Below, piece by piece: positions 45,606-60,787 of a stretch of 64,000 nt of DNA. The stretch spans positions 224,782,843 through 224,846,842 of the forward strand of contig NC_090989.1 in assembly GCF_041146395.1 (NCBI RefSeq). Reading direction: 5' to 3'. The position numbers and the translations under genes are program-made. Position 1 is the stretch's first letter. Each line of letters starts with the position of its first letter. Origin of the DNA: Eulemur rufifrons (taxonomy: Eukaryota > Chordata > Mammalia > Primates > Lemuridae). The notes under the pieces were generated by a model. That model saw only the letters and a program-made list of their open reading frames with translations. It ran no database searches and was not told the origin of the DNA.

Positions 45606-46179
45606 GGTCAGCAGAATAATGGCCCCCCAAAGAAGCCTGTGTTTCCCTGGAGCTTGTCAGTATATTGCCTTACGTGGCAGAAGGGACTTGGCACATGAGA
45701 TGCAGTCAGGGATCTAGAGATGAGTTGGTCCTGGCCTTTCCAGGTGGGTCCAATCTAGTGGCATGAATCCGTAACAGTGGGGGATGTTTTCCCCGCTGCC
45801 TCCAGAGGTGCCATGACAGGAGATGAAGCAGTTTCCAAACTGGAGAGACTTGAACTGCTGTCGTTGGCTTTGAAGATGGAGGAAGGGAGCCCCTGAGCCA
45901 AAGAATATGAGAAGTCTCTAGAGGCTTGGAGCAGCCCTCAGCTGACAGCAAGGAAATGTCTTCCAGACACACATAGAACTGAACTCTGGTGACAATCTGA
46001 TTGAGCAAAGAAACGGTTTCCCCTAGGGCCTCCAGAAAGGAATGCGGTCCTGCAGACACCTTCAGAGACACCATTGTCAGACTTTGGACCCACAGAACTG
46101 GAAGATAATGAATTTGTGGTGTTTCAGCCACTCTCAATTTGTGGTAATTTGTTAACATAGTGAAAGATAACTAATGCAA
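45606..46179 (+). mobile_element. ERVL-MaLR LTR (MLT1-like)
   Basis: AATAATGGCCCCCCAAAGAA, TTACGTGGCAGAAGGGACTT, GGCTTTGAAGATGGAGGAAG, CCCTAGGGCCTCCAGAAAGG and a GGTAATTTGTTAACATAG end match the MLT1 LTR order. The 5' end is degraded. Confidence 0.85.
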
Positions 46180-46189
46180 CTGGTTTAGT

Positions 46190-46310
46190 TTATAATGCAC
46201 ATTTCCCTTGTTAGTGAGGTTGAACTTCTTTTCATATGTTTGAGGCCCTTAGTATTTTATTCTGTGGACCATCTGTGCACGTCCTTTGCCCATTTCTCTA
46301 TTGGACCCTC
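46190..46310 (-). mobile_element. L1 fragment, antisense
   Basis: TGAGGTTGAACTTCTTTTCA, ATATGTTTGAGG and CCTTTGCCCATTTCTCTATT are antisense L1 ORF2-end phrases. Confidence 0.7.
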
Positions 46311-48489
46311 CCCCACGACATTGGAGAGTTCCGTACTTCTTACGAAAATTGGCTCTCTGTGATGTGAGTTGCGATCTTTCCCCCACTACTTGATATTTCA
46401 GACTGAAGGTATATGAGACTGGCTGGGGGCAGACACAAAGCTGAGGAGAGCCCCAGGACTGAGTCCTAGTCACCACACTCTTTGGAGGACAAACAGAAGA
46501 GCAGAAGCCTGTGGCTCTTCTAGTTCCTATTAGTAGGCCATCGGCCAGGCCAAATGAAAATGGCTGTGGAATGGCTAAGCCAGTGTGTTCTTTGCATTCT
46601 TCCAACTTCAACTCCTCAGTTCAGTTTTAGCCATAAGCAGGAGGTCTCAAGTTAAGCTAAAGGCCCCAGTGACCAAACCATTTCACAGTCATGGTCTAGA
46701 AGTTTCATCATTATTATTCATTGCTTAATAAACTATGGTATAGCCATGACTGAGGAATGGGAAAAAAGACTGCGTAGTCAGATAGTCTGTTTTCTAGACA
46801 CGAATCTTATTGTTACCAATATGGTCAGTTTGCATGAAATTAGAATGCATGTTACTCTTCAACTATCTCAAAGTCATTTTACTCTCCACATTGATGTGGA
46901 ACGAGCATTATAATTACTGCGTGGCAGAGCCAGGATTCCCCTGAGAGAATGGTATATGGTAGTAGAAGCTTGATCAAAGGTCTGCATGATTGAAGACACC
47001 AGCGAAAAGAGAGGTGCTGTTATCTTGATAACTTTATATTTGAGAGGAAGCTCCACCTCATTGAAAAGACCTAAGATCTAGAGTCAAAAAGCCTGTCTTG
47101 GTTTCTTACTCCTTTTCTGATTTGAGGCAATTCATTTAATTTTTTTGTCTGTCTATTTCTTCATTTGTAAAATGGATAAAATGGTATCTGGTATATCTTG
47201 TAGAATTTTTATAGTGCTCATCTTTTTCATGAGATATTTATGGTGTTTAATTTTTTCTTAAAATACAAGATATTTATCAAAAAGTTATTTGTAAACTGAT
47301 AAAGTACATAAATATGTCATAGAACTCATGTTTCAGACAGTAATAGGAGGAGCAGATGAATGAGCCTGGTTGTGATCTACCCTGTAGCCATAAACTGGGT
47401 TTTGCAAAAATGAAGCTGATGAACTTCATTGGTCTGATACACTAAGGATTCCATCATTGGGTGAGGGCTATGTAACCCGTCACATTTCCGTATATCTCCA
47501 GCTGCCAGAAATCCCAGCGGTACATCTTAATGCTCAAACATAGTAAATGTATTATGCCCTCATGTTAGAATATAGGTCTTCCTTCTTCTTTTGGTGACCT
47601 TGCTCTTCTTTTTCTGTTTTGTTGACTTTACTGATAGATGTCTTCAGTATTAGCCATCTGTGTTATCCTTTCTAAAGAATGGGGAGTGTTGTATAACCAC
47701 ACAGATGCTCAGGACTCTGACATTGGGAAACTTCCTTCAGCAAAATAGGTAACGCAGCATCAATACACATTTAGAAGCCATCAGGACATGCATATCAGAT
47801 TAAGAAAGGGGGGGTGTCAACGCTGACCTGTTGGGAAGCAAAGGAATGTCCCAACATTTCAGACACTTTGACATTGCCACCTTCAAGAAGAAATGTGGGG
47901 AAGCTGAACTAGGTGTGTTTCACTCTTGCCCACTGTGAAAGGGACTTATTTACCTGGTGATGAGGACAGTATTTTTAAGTGTCTAGTTTTACAGATTTTC
48001 CTTTTTAAAAACACTCCCAAACCCATGTTTATTTGAAAATAAACAGTGTCAGATTTTTCATTAGGGGCAAAACGGAAAGCAAGAAGGGAGTCTCAAGGAC
48101 ACTGTTTGGCTAATACACTGATGCCGGGTACAGTGGATGGGTACGGAATTAGAATAAGAAATGTGTGTATATTGTGCATAATTCCTCATTAGCAAGTTTG
48201 AGACGTACGTGAGACTGTCCCACAGCATCCCACCCCAGGAGTCGCTATCTTGTAGAGCTCCAAACATTCTACTTGATGAGGGTGGCGTTAGCACTCTCCC
48301 TCTTATCACTCACCCTCTCAATTTTTATCTGGGAGATGGAATTATGAGTTACAGGAGAAAAGGAGTAAGGCACATCAAAGAATTTTTTTTGTGGCTTTGA
48401 ATAAGGGCCCTTATTGGTCTAGGGTTGTTAGCTTTGGGTGTGCTGTTTTCATCGTGAAGCACCTGGGGTTTGTTTTTCTCTAAAAGATG
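46311..48489. other. intron 2 stretch, mostly unassigned
   Basis: A diverged minus-strand MIR lies at about 47060-47225 (TTCTTCATTTGTAAAATGG). A 120-codon minus-strand frame at 46249-46611 has no domain. No other element is recognised. Confidence 0.4.
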
Positions 48490-48720
48490 TAGATAAACTA
48501 GAGAGAATCCAGGGGAAGGGCAACAAAAATGATGTATGACTTGGAGAGAAGGAGAATAACAGTCTATAAATATTTGAAAGGTAATATAAAAGAGGGAGAG
48601 AGATTATTTACAGCAGTGGAGAGGAGTTTGACAGGGAACAAAAGCTTGCATCTAGGAGCAGGAGGAAATTGGGTAGGACTGAAAAAAAAAAAGTGTAATA
48701 AGGGTGATTAAGCAAAGAAA
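48490..48720 (+). mobile_element. CR1/L3-type LINE remnant
   Basis: GAGAATCCAGGGGAAGGGCA, ACAAAAATGATG, CTATAAATATTTGAAAGG and ATCTAGGAGCAGGAGG keep the order of the CR1/L3 3' end. Strongly diverged. Confidence 0.5.
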
Positions 48721-48959
48721 TGTAATTCTCACATTGGTTTGTGTTGCCAGGAGCCAGAATGGCAGGAAGAAGTGGCGTTTGTTATCACATTGAGGATCCA
48801 GGCAGGCCTGTGAATCATGTTTTCCTAGTTCCTCTCTGTGAGGTTAGGAGAGCAGGCAGTGCTTTATTCTTGCCCTGTAAGCGTGTAGTTTGCTTAATTT
48901 CCAACTCTTCGGCGTTAACATTTTCATAGGTGCTGGTAATAATTACAATCCCCACAAGA

Positions 48960-49180
48960 TGTCATTCACTGAGTGTCTGCCTTGTGGCGGGTATTGTCTT
49001 AGCTGCTTTGTTATTTATATTCTTGTCTAATCTTCACAGCAGCTCTGTAGATAGGAACTATTTTTTCCAATTATAAGAAAATTGAGGTTCCGTAACTTGC
49101 TCAAGAGCCCAGGAGTATTGAGTGAAGGAGTTGGGATTCAAACCCAGGTCTGTGACCCACAGCTCCCTCTCGTGCCCTGC
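48960..49180 (+). mobile_element. MIR SINE fragment
   Basis: TTCACTGAGTGTCTGCCTTG, AATCTTCACAGCAGCTCTGT, CCGTAACTTGCTCAAGAGCC and GGGATTCAAACCCAGGTCTG in MIR order. Confidence 0.85.
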
Positions 49181-51576
49181 CTTGGGCGCCACTACCCCGT
49201 CCTTGCAATCGTGGTAACAGAAATTGGGACTCATTAGGTGGCCAGGTAAACAGTTTGTATCCAGGTACAGGGGTAACTAAAATAGTTAATGTCCAGGGCT
49301 CCCTTTGCTTTCTTTTTCTCTCTTTTTTCCCCCTTTCTTGAGATATATTTTCTCAATATTACTAAGTGCTGTGTTATTAAATATTACATTTTCTCATTCT
49401 GTAAATTCTGTTACACTATAGGCTTTTCATCATCCTTGTAGTTGTATAGTGATCTATACAATCTTTAGGAAAGAAAAAGTTTTATAAGGCAGGTGTTATC
49501 CTGGATCTTACATGCTAGTTGTAATGGGAATCCCTTTGCTGTATTCTGTGCTTTCCTTGACTTTCTGTCTCTGAAATTTATAACATCCAGTGTATTGATG
49601 ATTGCTATAGAAAAGAACAAAAGGCACAGAATTCATTACTCAGAATAAAAGCAAAGAGCTGGGTGTCTGGGTTTTCATGTCGTTGCAAAAAGTTACCACA
49701 CCTGGAAACAAGAAGGCCTGGGTTTAATTCAGACTCTAGCTACTGCTTTCTAAGCACTGCCAGCTCCTCTGGGGGAATCACAGTCCGTGGTTTCTGAACT
49801 TCATAAGGTGTTTGTGGGTAGCAACTGAAAGAATATATGTAAAATGCTGTTTATGGATTGCAGAGTATTATGTACAAATATATAAATTATATACATGTAA
49901 AATATGTAAATTATATAAATGGAAGACATTAAGGTTAAAGGTTAGCATCATTGGTATTAGCAGCTCTTTCTTAGTGTCACTCCTCTTGGTAAAAATCCCA
50001 TATAGCTAGGAATGGCTGAAGTTTTAGGGAAGTTGACATTATTCAAAGGGCAGCATCAGGTTTTTATTAGGGACAGAACAGAAAGTGCCCAGTGAGTTTT
50101 AACGATATTTTGCTAACACCACAGTCTTTGTCCCTTCCTCCCCTTTAATTATGGTGGTATGCCATGAAAACCATGCTTAATCTAGTCAGGGGTGGATGAC
50201 ATGGACATCCAAAACCTGGCTCAGGGCCCTGGCATTTTTCATCTACACTTTTCAATTTGCCAATCTTGCTTGCTGGTGGAGATAGGAATGGCTTTCCCTT
50301 AGGAGTAGTGTGCCTTTTTAAAATAAAAGAGCTTTTTTGATTGCTGCCTCTGTGCTGTTGCTCCCAGTAGTAGTCCCTAGTGAATTCCTCTCCAGAGCCG
50401 TCCCTAGATTCCTTTTACTGTAAACTGTAATGATTTCACTCTGGCCATATTTCTCCCAAGGTCTCCTATCTCGGTTACTTGTAAGACTACTCCTCCCCTC
50501 CCTTGCTCTCTTTGATCTGTTATAATTGGCTTAAAACTCTCTATATTTAATCTGCAGTGACTTTGTTTCTCCTCCCTATTTTTGCTTTTTCCATCCCTGA
50601 GAATTTAATAGTCTGTTTCTCATTATTTTCTAATTTTTCTTAAGTTATCACATTCTCTGTGGCACTATTAATAGTCTTTTCTCCTTGTCTTCCCGTTTGC
50701 TTTATTTTAGCTATTAATACAAATCTGCATTGTGTCTGTATTTTGTCTGGTGATGAACAAAGTCCTGCACATTCTGTGGAACTGGTGGGCTCACTGGTTA
50801 CAGATACAGCTGAACCCGGAGACACCTGTATGTCTATGTATGATGATGTTGTGAGAAAATGGCTCTGGGGGCAAACAGCTGAGCACTCAGTTTGTATTGA
50901 ATAAATGAATTTGAATAAGTGAACGAGTTTGTTGAGTTTTCAGAGCTTTTTGCTCACAAGTTGGCCTTTCTGGGGCAAATTACCGTGATTATTCAACATG
51001 TAAGAAAGAAGAGCTCTGTTACCTCTTCTGTGGTTGACATTTTGGTGAATCCTTCCTGTGACAGCATCCATAATAATCTTGTCACCAAGCCAGCTCTTCA
51101 GCTCTGAAATCCTGTCAGCCATAGCATTGAAGTCTCCTCTCAGAAGATAAAGCTTTCTGCCACTTTTCTGGTCCCTGTGTGATCCAGGAATGAACCCCCG
51201 GTGAGTCATGAGGCTCTGCCTATTTTGTTCTTAGGACCCCAAGTTGTTCATATTCTTTTTGACTTGTTACAGGCTTTTTAAACTTGAGTTCATGGTGGGC
51301 TTCAGGAGGTGTCTGCAGTCTTAAATCTGCATTTCTCTTAGAGGATGGTCCAGCACTTTCATCTGATTGTTCGAAGAGTCTGTGACATGGACATATTCAT
51401 ATTAAGAACTGCTTTAAGTTTAAACCAATAGCCTTTTTCCAAAAAACACCATTTCTCGTCTCATTATATTTCCTTCAACTCTCTGTGCCTATTTGCCTTT
51501 TTAAAATCAATTTCTGAATAAGTAGAAAGCAGAAATTCTATTATTTGGTGTACTTCTAAAAATCGCAGCTTTACTT
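49181..51576. other. intron 2 stretch, mostly unassigned
   Basis: Single-copy-looking sequence, with a small AT-rich tract of ATGTAAATTATATA-type repeats at 49870-49920. An 89-codon minus-strand frame at 50940 shows no domain. No exon is supported. Confidence 0.4.
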
Positions 51577-52553
<977 letters not shown>

Positions 52554-53075
52554 TGTATTAGTGTTCTCTAGATAGACAGAACCAAAACATACATTTCTAT
52601 ATAGAGAGAGAGAGAGGAGAGAAGGAGTTTATTAAGGGAATTGGCTCCCACTGTGATTATGGAGACTGAGAAGGCATGTAACAGGCCGTCTGCAAGCTGC
52701 AGACCCTGGGTTGCTGGTAGCAGCTCAATCCAAGTCCCAAAGCCTCAGAACCATGAAGCTGAGGGTGTAACTTTCAGTTTGAGGTTATAGGGAGGCCTGA
52801 GAACCCAAGAAGTCTCTGGTGTAGTTCCTGGAGTCCAGCAGCTGGAGTTCTGATGTCCACGGTGGGCAGGGGAAGGAGTGGGTGTCCCAGCTGCAGGACA
52901 GAGGGGAAATTGCCTTTTGGTTCTATCCAGGCCACCAGCTGATTGGATGGTGCCCACCCTCATTGAGGCCCTACTCTGTCCACTGACTCATGCCAGTCTC
53001 CTCTGGAAACATCTTCACAGACACAGCTAGTGACCCTCAATCCAGTCAACTTGACACCCAAAACTAACCATTACA
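52554..53075 (-). mobile_element. ERVL LTR (MLT2-like) inserted in L1
   Basis: On the minus strand it starts TGTAATGGTTAGTTTTGGGT, holds GTGGGCACCATCCAATCAGC and TTAATAAACTCC (poly(A) signal), and ends AGAGAACACTAATACA. The flanks CCATC (52549-52553) and TCATC (53076-53080) are a 5-bp duplication with one mismatch. It is a 522-bp solo LTR. Confidence 0.85.
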
Positions 53076-53245
53076 TCATCCTAGTGGGTGTGAAGTGGCG
53101 TCACATTGTGGTTTGATTTGCCTTTCACTGTTGGCTAGTGATGTCGAGCATTTCTCATGTGTTCATTGGCCATATGTATATTTTCTTTGGAGAAAATTGC
53201 TATTCGAATCCTTTGCCCATTTTTAAGTTGGGCTTTTTTTTTTTG
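53076..53245 (-). mobile_element. L1 antisense, right part after the LTR
   Basis: CTAGTGGGTGTGAAGTGGCG and TTTGCCCATTTTTAAGTTGG continue the L1 interrupted at 52553. Confidence 0.88.
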
Positions 53246-53313
53246 TCTTTTTGTTTTTGAGTTTTTGAACAATTCTGTAAACATTTAATGTCCTCAGGAA
53301 TGGCTATGTCCTA

Positions 53314-53807
<494 letters not shown>

Positions 53808-56160
53808 ATGGGGAATGACCTTCTAATGCCTCCGAAATACTGTAAAAGAACAAGAGAATAAGTTCACTTTCTGGGACTCACAAATAGTGATTCAATTATT
53901 GGGAGGAAAGAAATGTCATAGGAAGTGGGCATATTTATCCTTCAGGTGGCAAATACCTAAAAGTTTACTAGGAAGTAAACTATTCTTACACAGTATGGTG
54001 ACCATGCATTTTCTATTTCTCTAAGATTAAATGAGGAAACAAGTGTAAAATGTAGTCCTCCTGGTAGCTGAGAGTTTAGCATTGGCTCCCTCAGCTTTGA
54101 ATAGGGGATGGAATCTGATCTCTCCTTGAGTATTTGATTCTATCTGACGGCAATGCATGGGGAAACTGAACCAGTCTTGAAGTTTTTTTCCAGTCTTGAG
54201 ATTCTACAACTTCTGCTTAGAGGATAAGAATACCAGAATCATTTGAGTAGTTTTTCAGAAGGATGTTAAAACCTCCATCTAACCTTTAAATAGTTGAGAT
54301 ATTATAGATTGGGTCCATTTTTAAATCCAGATATAGGTCTTGCTTTGTTTGGCCCTTAGTATCATTTTCACAACCCTTTGTTAACCTTTTTTACCTAAGT
54401 TCTTTTTTATTACACACAATCTGAATGTATCCAATGAGTGTGTGTGACACACACAAGCCTTAAACACATCTGTGTGTATTTAAACAGACATTCTTGTTAG
54501 TGATGGCAGCTGCCCATAGACTCCCTGTTCCTAATGACCAAAAGGACCATGGTGCCAAAAAGCAATTTGTAACAAAGCAGCATCCCTTTAGTCAAATCTT
54601 GGAGGGTTAATTTCTTGAGTGAAATTTCAGCATACATTCCTTCTGTGGACACAAAGGGAACTTCCTTTTCGGCTGTCTGTCTCAGCATCCCTTTCTCTCT
54701 TTCCTGGGATTCACAACCCTTTATTTTTATAACTGAGCAAACCAACAACCTAATCGTAAGACCTGTGTGGCTGTAGGAGCATGCACTTTTTTGTTGTTCA
54801 GATCATGACCCTTGCCTCATTGTTAGTTTAAGAAAGTATATCTTTATTCTCTTCCCCTTCAAACCAGTATTGTTTCTGTGGTGGAATAAACCTTGAGAAT
54901 CTCGGGGGAGGTGAGTGTTGCTGCAGTTCCAGGTGATACCAGGTGCTGCCCACAGACTTTGCAAACTCCTTTGCCACAGACAGGGCTCCCTTTATGCCTG
55001 GGCCGGGTGATTTTAGTCTGTCCTCCTCCAACACAAGCGTACTACTGTACCCTTTGCCCCGACAGAGATTTTCCTAGGTTCTAGATCTACTCTGAGTACT
55101 ATCAAATAGTTCTTACACTTGTGGCCTTTTTGTGAAGTGCGATTTCTGAAAGCGTATTAGGTTTCCACTGATGCAGATGTACAAAACCTGTACAACACAG
55201 ATCACTAGATGAGGAAAATAAATATAGGTGTGAGGCAGGTATGATGGTAGTTGTTGGCCAGTTAGATAGCTTCTGTCATGCTCTTTGTTTCTTGGTTGCC
55301 ATAGTAACATTTTAGTTGACAAGCCCAGCATCACTCTTGGGAATCACTTCTTCCAGTTAAGATTTGGTTTTCTTTCCGGTTAAGATTTGGAGATCTGTGT
55401 GTCTGTACATGGGTGTGTGTTTCATGGGCACATCTATATAGAGACACTCACATCACAAGTTGCCAAAGCCTTTAGGACCTTTCAGCTGTTGGAACATAGC
55501 TGCCTCTGCCACAGTTTAAAAGCCAGAAGCCTCTGACTCCAGCCAACAAAAGGGTGACACTTGTGATTGGCAGAGCCCCCTCACATGCCTGGCTGGGACT
55601 TAGAGTCCCAGCCCCTGCATCGGGAAGCCAGGAATTGTCACAATATGACATTTTTTTGCTATGCCCACCTATCCCTGTGGTTAGTGATGTGTTTGATGGA
55701 ATAGTTAGCTGTGACAACACAAGTGAGAGTTGGCTGACAGGTCATCTTACATGATTCAGAGCAGCTTAGTTACACCATTTGAGAACAGCACAACACAGTC
55801 GGGTTGGCAGCAGCTGGCAAACGAGGCTGTAGTTGCAAAGTGCAGAGCTAAGGAAGGAGCCAGAGTTGGAGGGAGCTGCTTCAAGGATACACCAGAAGAG
55901 CTACAGTCAGGAGCCTTGGACCATTGTGAAATGTGTTGGGACCAAACCACAACTCTGAGCATGGCTGACATTCCCCACTGAGGAGGAGAAAGCCCTGACC
56001 ATCAGTCTGTCTCTGGAGCTTGAGAACTTGATCTCTGTGTTTGAAACACTTTTGTGTCAGTGCTTAAATAGTAGTCATTTATATTCTTTTCTAGAAAACT
56101 GTCAGGTTGACTCCTTGCCAGTAGCAACTTGTCAGAGCAAATTTTTAAAAATATACATGT
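53808..56160. other. intron 2 stretch, mostly unassigned
   Basis: No recognised element. A TGTGTGTGAC/ACACAC-rich spot lies at about 54438-54480. Frames of up to 83 codons have no domain. Confidence 0.4.
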
Positions 56161-56453
56161 ATTTTTGAGACAGGGCCTCATTCTGTCACCCAAGCTGGAG
56201 AGCAGTGGCATCATCATGGGCCATTGCAGTCTCAAACTGGTGGGCTCAAGTGATCCTCCTGCCTCAGCCTCCCAAGTAGTTGAGACTACAGGTGTGAGCC
56301 ACCACACCCAGCTAATTTTTCTATTTTTTGTGGAGATAGGGTCTTGATGTTTCCCAGGCTGGTCTCAAATTCCTAGCCTCGAGTGATACTCTTGCCTCCC
56401 ACCTTAGCCTCCCAAAGCACTGGGGTTACAGGTGTGAGCCACTGTGCCAGCCT
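56161..56453 (-). mobile_element. old Alu, antisense to DMRT1
   Basis: GAGACAGGGCCTCATTCTGT, AGTGGCATCATCATGGGCCA and GGGGTTACAGGTGTGAGCCA. AluJ-like. Confidence 0.87.
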
Positions 56454-58329
56454 GATGTCTTGTCACTGACAATGCTCATCAGTTATGTCTCAATGGCTCT
56501 CTTTTCCCTTTCTGACACAGCTTGGTGGACACAAGCGTGAAGCCTCAGACCTGGAGGCCTGAGCTGTGCTCCCATTGCCAGTTACATGCATGTCCTTAGA
56601 CTTGAACTTCTCTGAGTGTTCGGAGAAGGGCTAACATTACCTCGAAGGCCCTCCCTGTGGTCATATTCTGTGAAAAGCTATTAGGTTTAATTCTCTCTGG
56701 TTCACCTTACCTTACTTTAGTAAAAATGATGGTTGAAAGGATGCATGAGTTTTTATTTATAGAATCACCTTTTAATTTCAGAGTAGTTTTATTCCAAAGA
56801 CAAGGAAGACAGAAGGAAAAATAAAGACTTTAGGGGGACCACACAAAAATTGAGTGGCCTTATTTTTCAGGAGCATACAGTCTTTTGGGCTGTCTCTGAG
56901 CCCTGTGATACCGTCGAGGTCCATCACACCCCTGTGGGGTGCAGTGGGGCTTCTGAAGGAGGCGATGGCAGAGGAGACAAAGAAATGCCAGGCAGTGGCT
57001 GAGCCCATGTGTATGTATGGCCAGCAACCCTGATCCCCCCTTTTCTTTCCTTCCTAATGTTGAAAGGCGAGCTACATGTAAAGCTACACTTTGGGATGTG
57101 GCACTGGATGTTGGTTCTAGAATTAATATTTTGAATCCACAGGGAATCCCCAAATCTCATTTTAATCATAATTTGGACATAATTTCTCCTCCCACTCAAA
57201 AAAAAAAAAAAAAAGCACTAAATGTAGGAGCATATATATTGAATTTAAGATTTAAAGTTTCACTCTGTCTGTGTTCTCTTTCCTGTCTCCACTTTTTCCC
57301 AGTAGTAATCTTTAAAAAGGACGATACACTTAAACAGCAAAATCAAAGAAAAGGGAGTATAAAGGGCACCAGATAATTCTCAGTTTGGGTTATCAGCTCC
57401 CACATAATGGAGAGTTGATTATTTTTCCTTTATTTTAGGGGAGGTAAAACTCCATTGAGGTGAGCAAGGTATGTCTGGAAGAGATCTGAAATATTCCTGA
57501 TTCTGGATATGTGTGCTTGTAAAATGATCTGTTGGACAATACCATTAAAGTAGTAAAGGTCAGAAAAGCTTCCTTCACAAATGTGGTCAGATGGAGCAGT
57601 TAGCTGTTACAGCGTGCCACCCTGGAGGTCATAGACCAAGCTAGGAGAAATAATTATGCATGGTAATGGGCAATTACAGATAATGGCCTTCCGGGGGTGG
57701 CAGAAAATACACAGCCCCACAATCTTGCCTGGAATGAACACTGAATAGCACATTAACTTTATAGCAAGCTAAAAGTTCAGCCCTGGACCTGCAGCAACCC
57801 CCCAAATAAATAAAATCTCTGTCTTACTCAAGGAAAGCACCCTGGTGGCCACACTTCTCAAAAGCAGAATTGAATAGAGGAGCAGGTGGGGCTGGGGGGA
57901 GACAGAATTTTGCAAAGGGAAAGAATGGTGAACTCTATTCCACCTGGCTGCATTTACCGCGCTAAGTAGAGGTGGTTCCTGGCTCGCAGAGGGTGCACAG
58001 TAAGTGTTTGTTGCTTTCCTGGCGCTAGGTTTGTGTTTGACGTTTAAAATAGCCCTGTCATGATTGCCTCGTGGGAGAAACACATTGTTCCCGCATTTCC
58101 TGATTATGACTTTAGGGAGTGCTATCACACCGACTGCACTCAAGGCTACTGTCTGACCTCAGAGACGGCCAGGAGCAAAGGATTCTGCTCCTTTCCAAGT
58201 TCAGTTGCATTTGGGAAGCCCTGCCAGGTGCAGCCCACCCCTCTTGCAGGACCCTAATGAGCATTTGGAGCAAGGAGAAGTTTTTGCCCTAGAGTTATTT
58301 GGTGGCTCTCTTGCTTGATGGCAGAAAAC
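56454..58329. other. intron 2 stretch, mostly unassigned
   Basis: An A-run at about 57198-57215 may be an unrecognised retroposon tail. Frames of 119 and 124 codons (57017 +, 57769 -) show no domain signature and no splice-consistent conservation that I can judge. Confidence 0.4.
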
Positions 58330-58560
58330 GTTATAACTACAATAATAGCTGACATTTATTCAGTAACTTACAGCTGTGGCAAAGCCTTTCTAAGTACTTT
58401 ACAAGTATCCTGTTACTTCATCCTCAATAATAGTATTGTTTTCATTTTATGTATAGATGCTGGAACATGCAAATATTAAGTAATTTATCCCGTGGTCACA
58501 TGGCAGTAGATTCCAGACCTGATCAATCAGTTTGACTTGAGAGCCAGTGCTTTCCACTCC
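58330..58560 (+). mobile_element. MIR SINE fragment
   Basis: ACAATAATAGCTGACATTTA, AAAGCCTTTCTAAGTACTTT, TTACTTCATCCTCAATAATA and CACATGGCAGTAGATTCCAG in MIR order. Confidence 0.8.
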
Positions 58561-58765
58561 AGGTTTTGCTGCCTGGTTGTACTGTGTAGTTGTTAATGCC
58601 TGTTTTATTGAAAGAAGCGTTTCAGGCTTCAGGATACAGCCAGAGATGCCTAGTTGGGACTTCATTGCTGACTACTATATATATAACTCAGAGAGCCAGC
58701 TCAGAATGAGACACTAGGCTCTAAATGCTCTGAAATCAATCCTCGTAGAAAGAGAGGAGCCTGAA

Positions 58766-60138
58766 AGAAGTTCTCAAACTTTTTGGTTGCAGAAACTTTT
58801 ACAGTCTTAAAAATTATTGAGGACCTCAAGAGCTTTTGTTTATGTAGACTATAGCTATCGATATCATATTAGAAATTAAATTGAGAAATGAAAAAATATT
58901 TAGTAATGCCTTTAAAATAATAATAAACCCATTACTTGTTCCCATAAGTAACATATTTTAGTGAAAAAATATATATTTTTCTAAAACACAAAAAATGGGA
59001 GTGGCATTTTTTACATTTTTGCAAATCTCTTTTATGTTGAATTTATAAGATGCAGCTGAGTTTGCATAGCTGCTGCTTCAGTCAGTCTGTTGTTTGGATT
59101 GAAATACATGAAGAAAATTCAGCTTCACATAGGTAAAGTGCGAACAAGGAGAGAGGTATTTTAATGGCCTTTTCAGATAACTGTGACTATTCTTTGATAC
59201 TAGACCAAAACTTGACAAGTGGTAATTTCTTAAAGATTAATTGTAGTGTGGAAGCTGAATCCATGCTAATGAACTTTTTGTACCCTGTTTAATTAAAATC
59301 TGTTGGTCTGTCTTGCATTTTGAATGGTGGTTTCATCTGTGCATGACCGTGATGTCATGCATCATGCATCGGTCATTTGGAAGATACCCCTTCACTGAGT
59401 TATGCAGGTCTCCCAAATGTTGACATATTTCATTACAATATATCAGAAAATCCCATTTATTAATGTCATTGCCGATCTCGTCAGATGAGTCTTTGTGTTC
59501 GAGAGACTGTCAAGCACATAAGCAGTGGCCATAAATTTTCCTAAATTCTGAATTTTACTTGAAAGCTCAAATTTTGACAATAAATACTGTTGGTTGTTTT
59601 CCTTGAAGTGACAGGCTTTGTTTCTTTTCTTTTTTTTTAAAGTCTGCCAAATACCTGAGTCTCAGTGACCACAATTTTGTCATCATTGTTTCAAGGCTAC
59701 GGCATTCCTTTAAGAAAAAGCCCTGAGGGTGGTTCTTAAACAATTGTCCAAGTGCCCTGTAGTATGAGTCCTTCCCATTGAGTCACACAATTTAAAAAAA
59801 GATGTGCGTGTATTCAGGTAGAGGTTTAATCAAGTGACTGTTTTTTTCAGTTGCATCAAGAATATCTTAAGCAAGATTTAAAAGGAATTTAAAAAATTGT
59901 TTAATGTCTTGCTTCATAGTGATAAGGAGTATAAGACCGTTAGTGCAGTTTGAGGCCTCGGTTCGTGCTGAGCACCAGCAGTGTTCCCCTCCGCTTGTTT
60001 CTGCATCAGCCGTGCAAACATCAACACAGTGGAAAAGGCAAATAACATTTTCGCATTATTGTGAAAATACTTTTGACCTCATGGGCCCTCAGAAAGGAGT
60101 TGTGGACTGCCTCCAACCACACTTTGCCAGCTGCCGCG
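58766..60138. mobile_element. long hAT-type DNA transposon remnant, about 1.4 kb
   Basis: The left end TTCTCAAACTTTTTGGTTGC and a degraded right end (AACCACACTTTGCCAGC) resemble the inverted GGTTCTCAAA ends of hAT elements. The interior keeps phrases of a widespread mammalian element: AAAAATTATTGAGGACCTCA, TCTTTGATACTAGACCAAAA, AAAATCTGTTGGTCTGTCTT. No intact transposase frame. The family (perhaps Tip100/Zaphod-like) and exact ends are uncertain. Confidence 0.5.
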
Positions 60139-60787
60139 GTAAGATGTGAGGGTGTGACTTCGTGCCGTCAGAGCACCAATCTGATGGGTTTAAAGCAGTT
60201 AAACCTGATGCGTGCTGGGGTCTGCCTGGGAGTGCTGAACCGTTCTGAGGCCTGGGTCCCCTCACCAGGGGCTCTTGTGTAGGGTGGTCTGGGGGTGGCA
60301 GCCCCACTTTCCCCCAAGCGCTCCTATATTGCCAAGGTTGAGAGCTCCTGGTTTAGAGGCAGGTTCTAGAACGTTCTCGGGAAGCCCTCCAGTCCTTCTC
60401 AGCAATTGGATAAGTTATTGTTCATGACACCCTGAAACATTTTATAAGACAAATGCCTGATTGAAAACTGGCAATATTAAATTGAACTGGTATAATCTTG
60501 AGTTGAACAAAAGCTGTATGAAACAATATAATGAGGTATGGTTGGTTTTTTGTCTCTTCACATTTATGTGGGGGTCTACTCTTTCACTTCAGACCACCCT
60601 CTGAGACCTGCAGGAAAAAAGGCAAACATGTATGATCTTATTTTTTAAAGAAATTTATGAAAGCAGGACCTAAAATCTAAATCTGCATGGTGCTGGCCAT
60701 GAACAAGCTTAAACATGTGTCCTTGACACCTGTCTATTCAGTTCCCTTCATGCCCTAAATAAAAGACCCTGACAAATTAAGTCTTTA
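60139..60787. other. intron 2 stretch, nothing recognised
   Basis: No element or exon recognised. Confidence 0.4.

Noticed and set aside
45706..46158. 150-codon minus-strand frame
   Set aside because: Lies entirely inside an MLT1-like LTR and has no retroviral domain.
57769..58143. 124-codon minus-strand frame in intron 2
   Set aside because: No recognisable domain, no repeat-free coding signature and no plausible splice partners.
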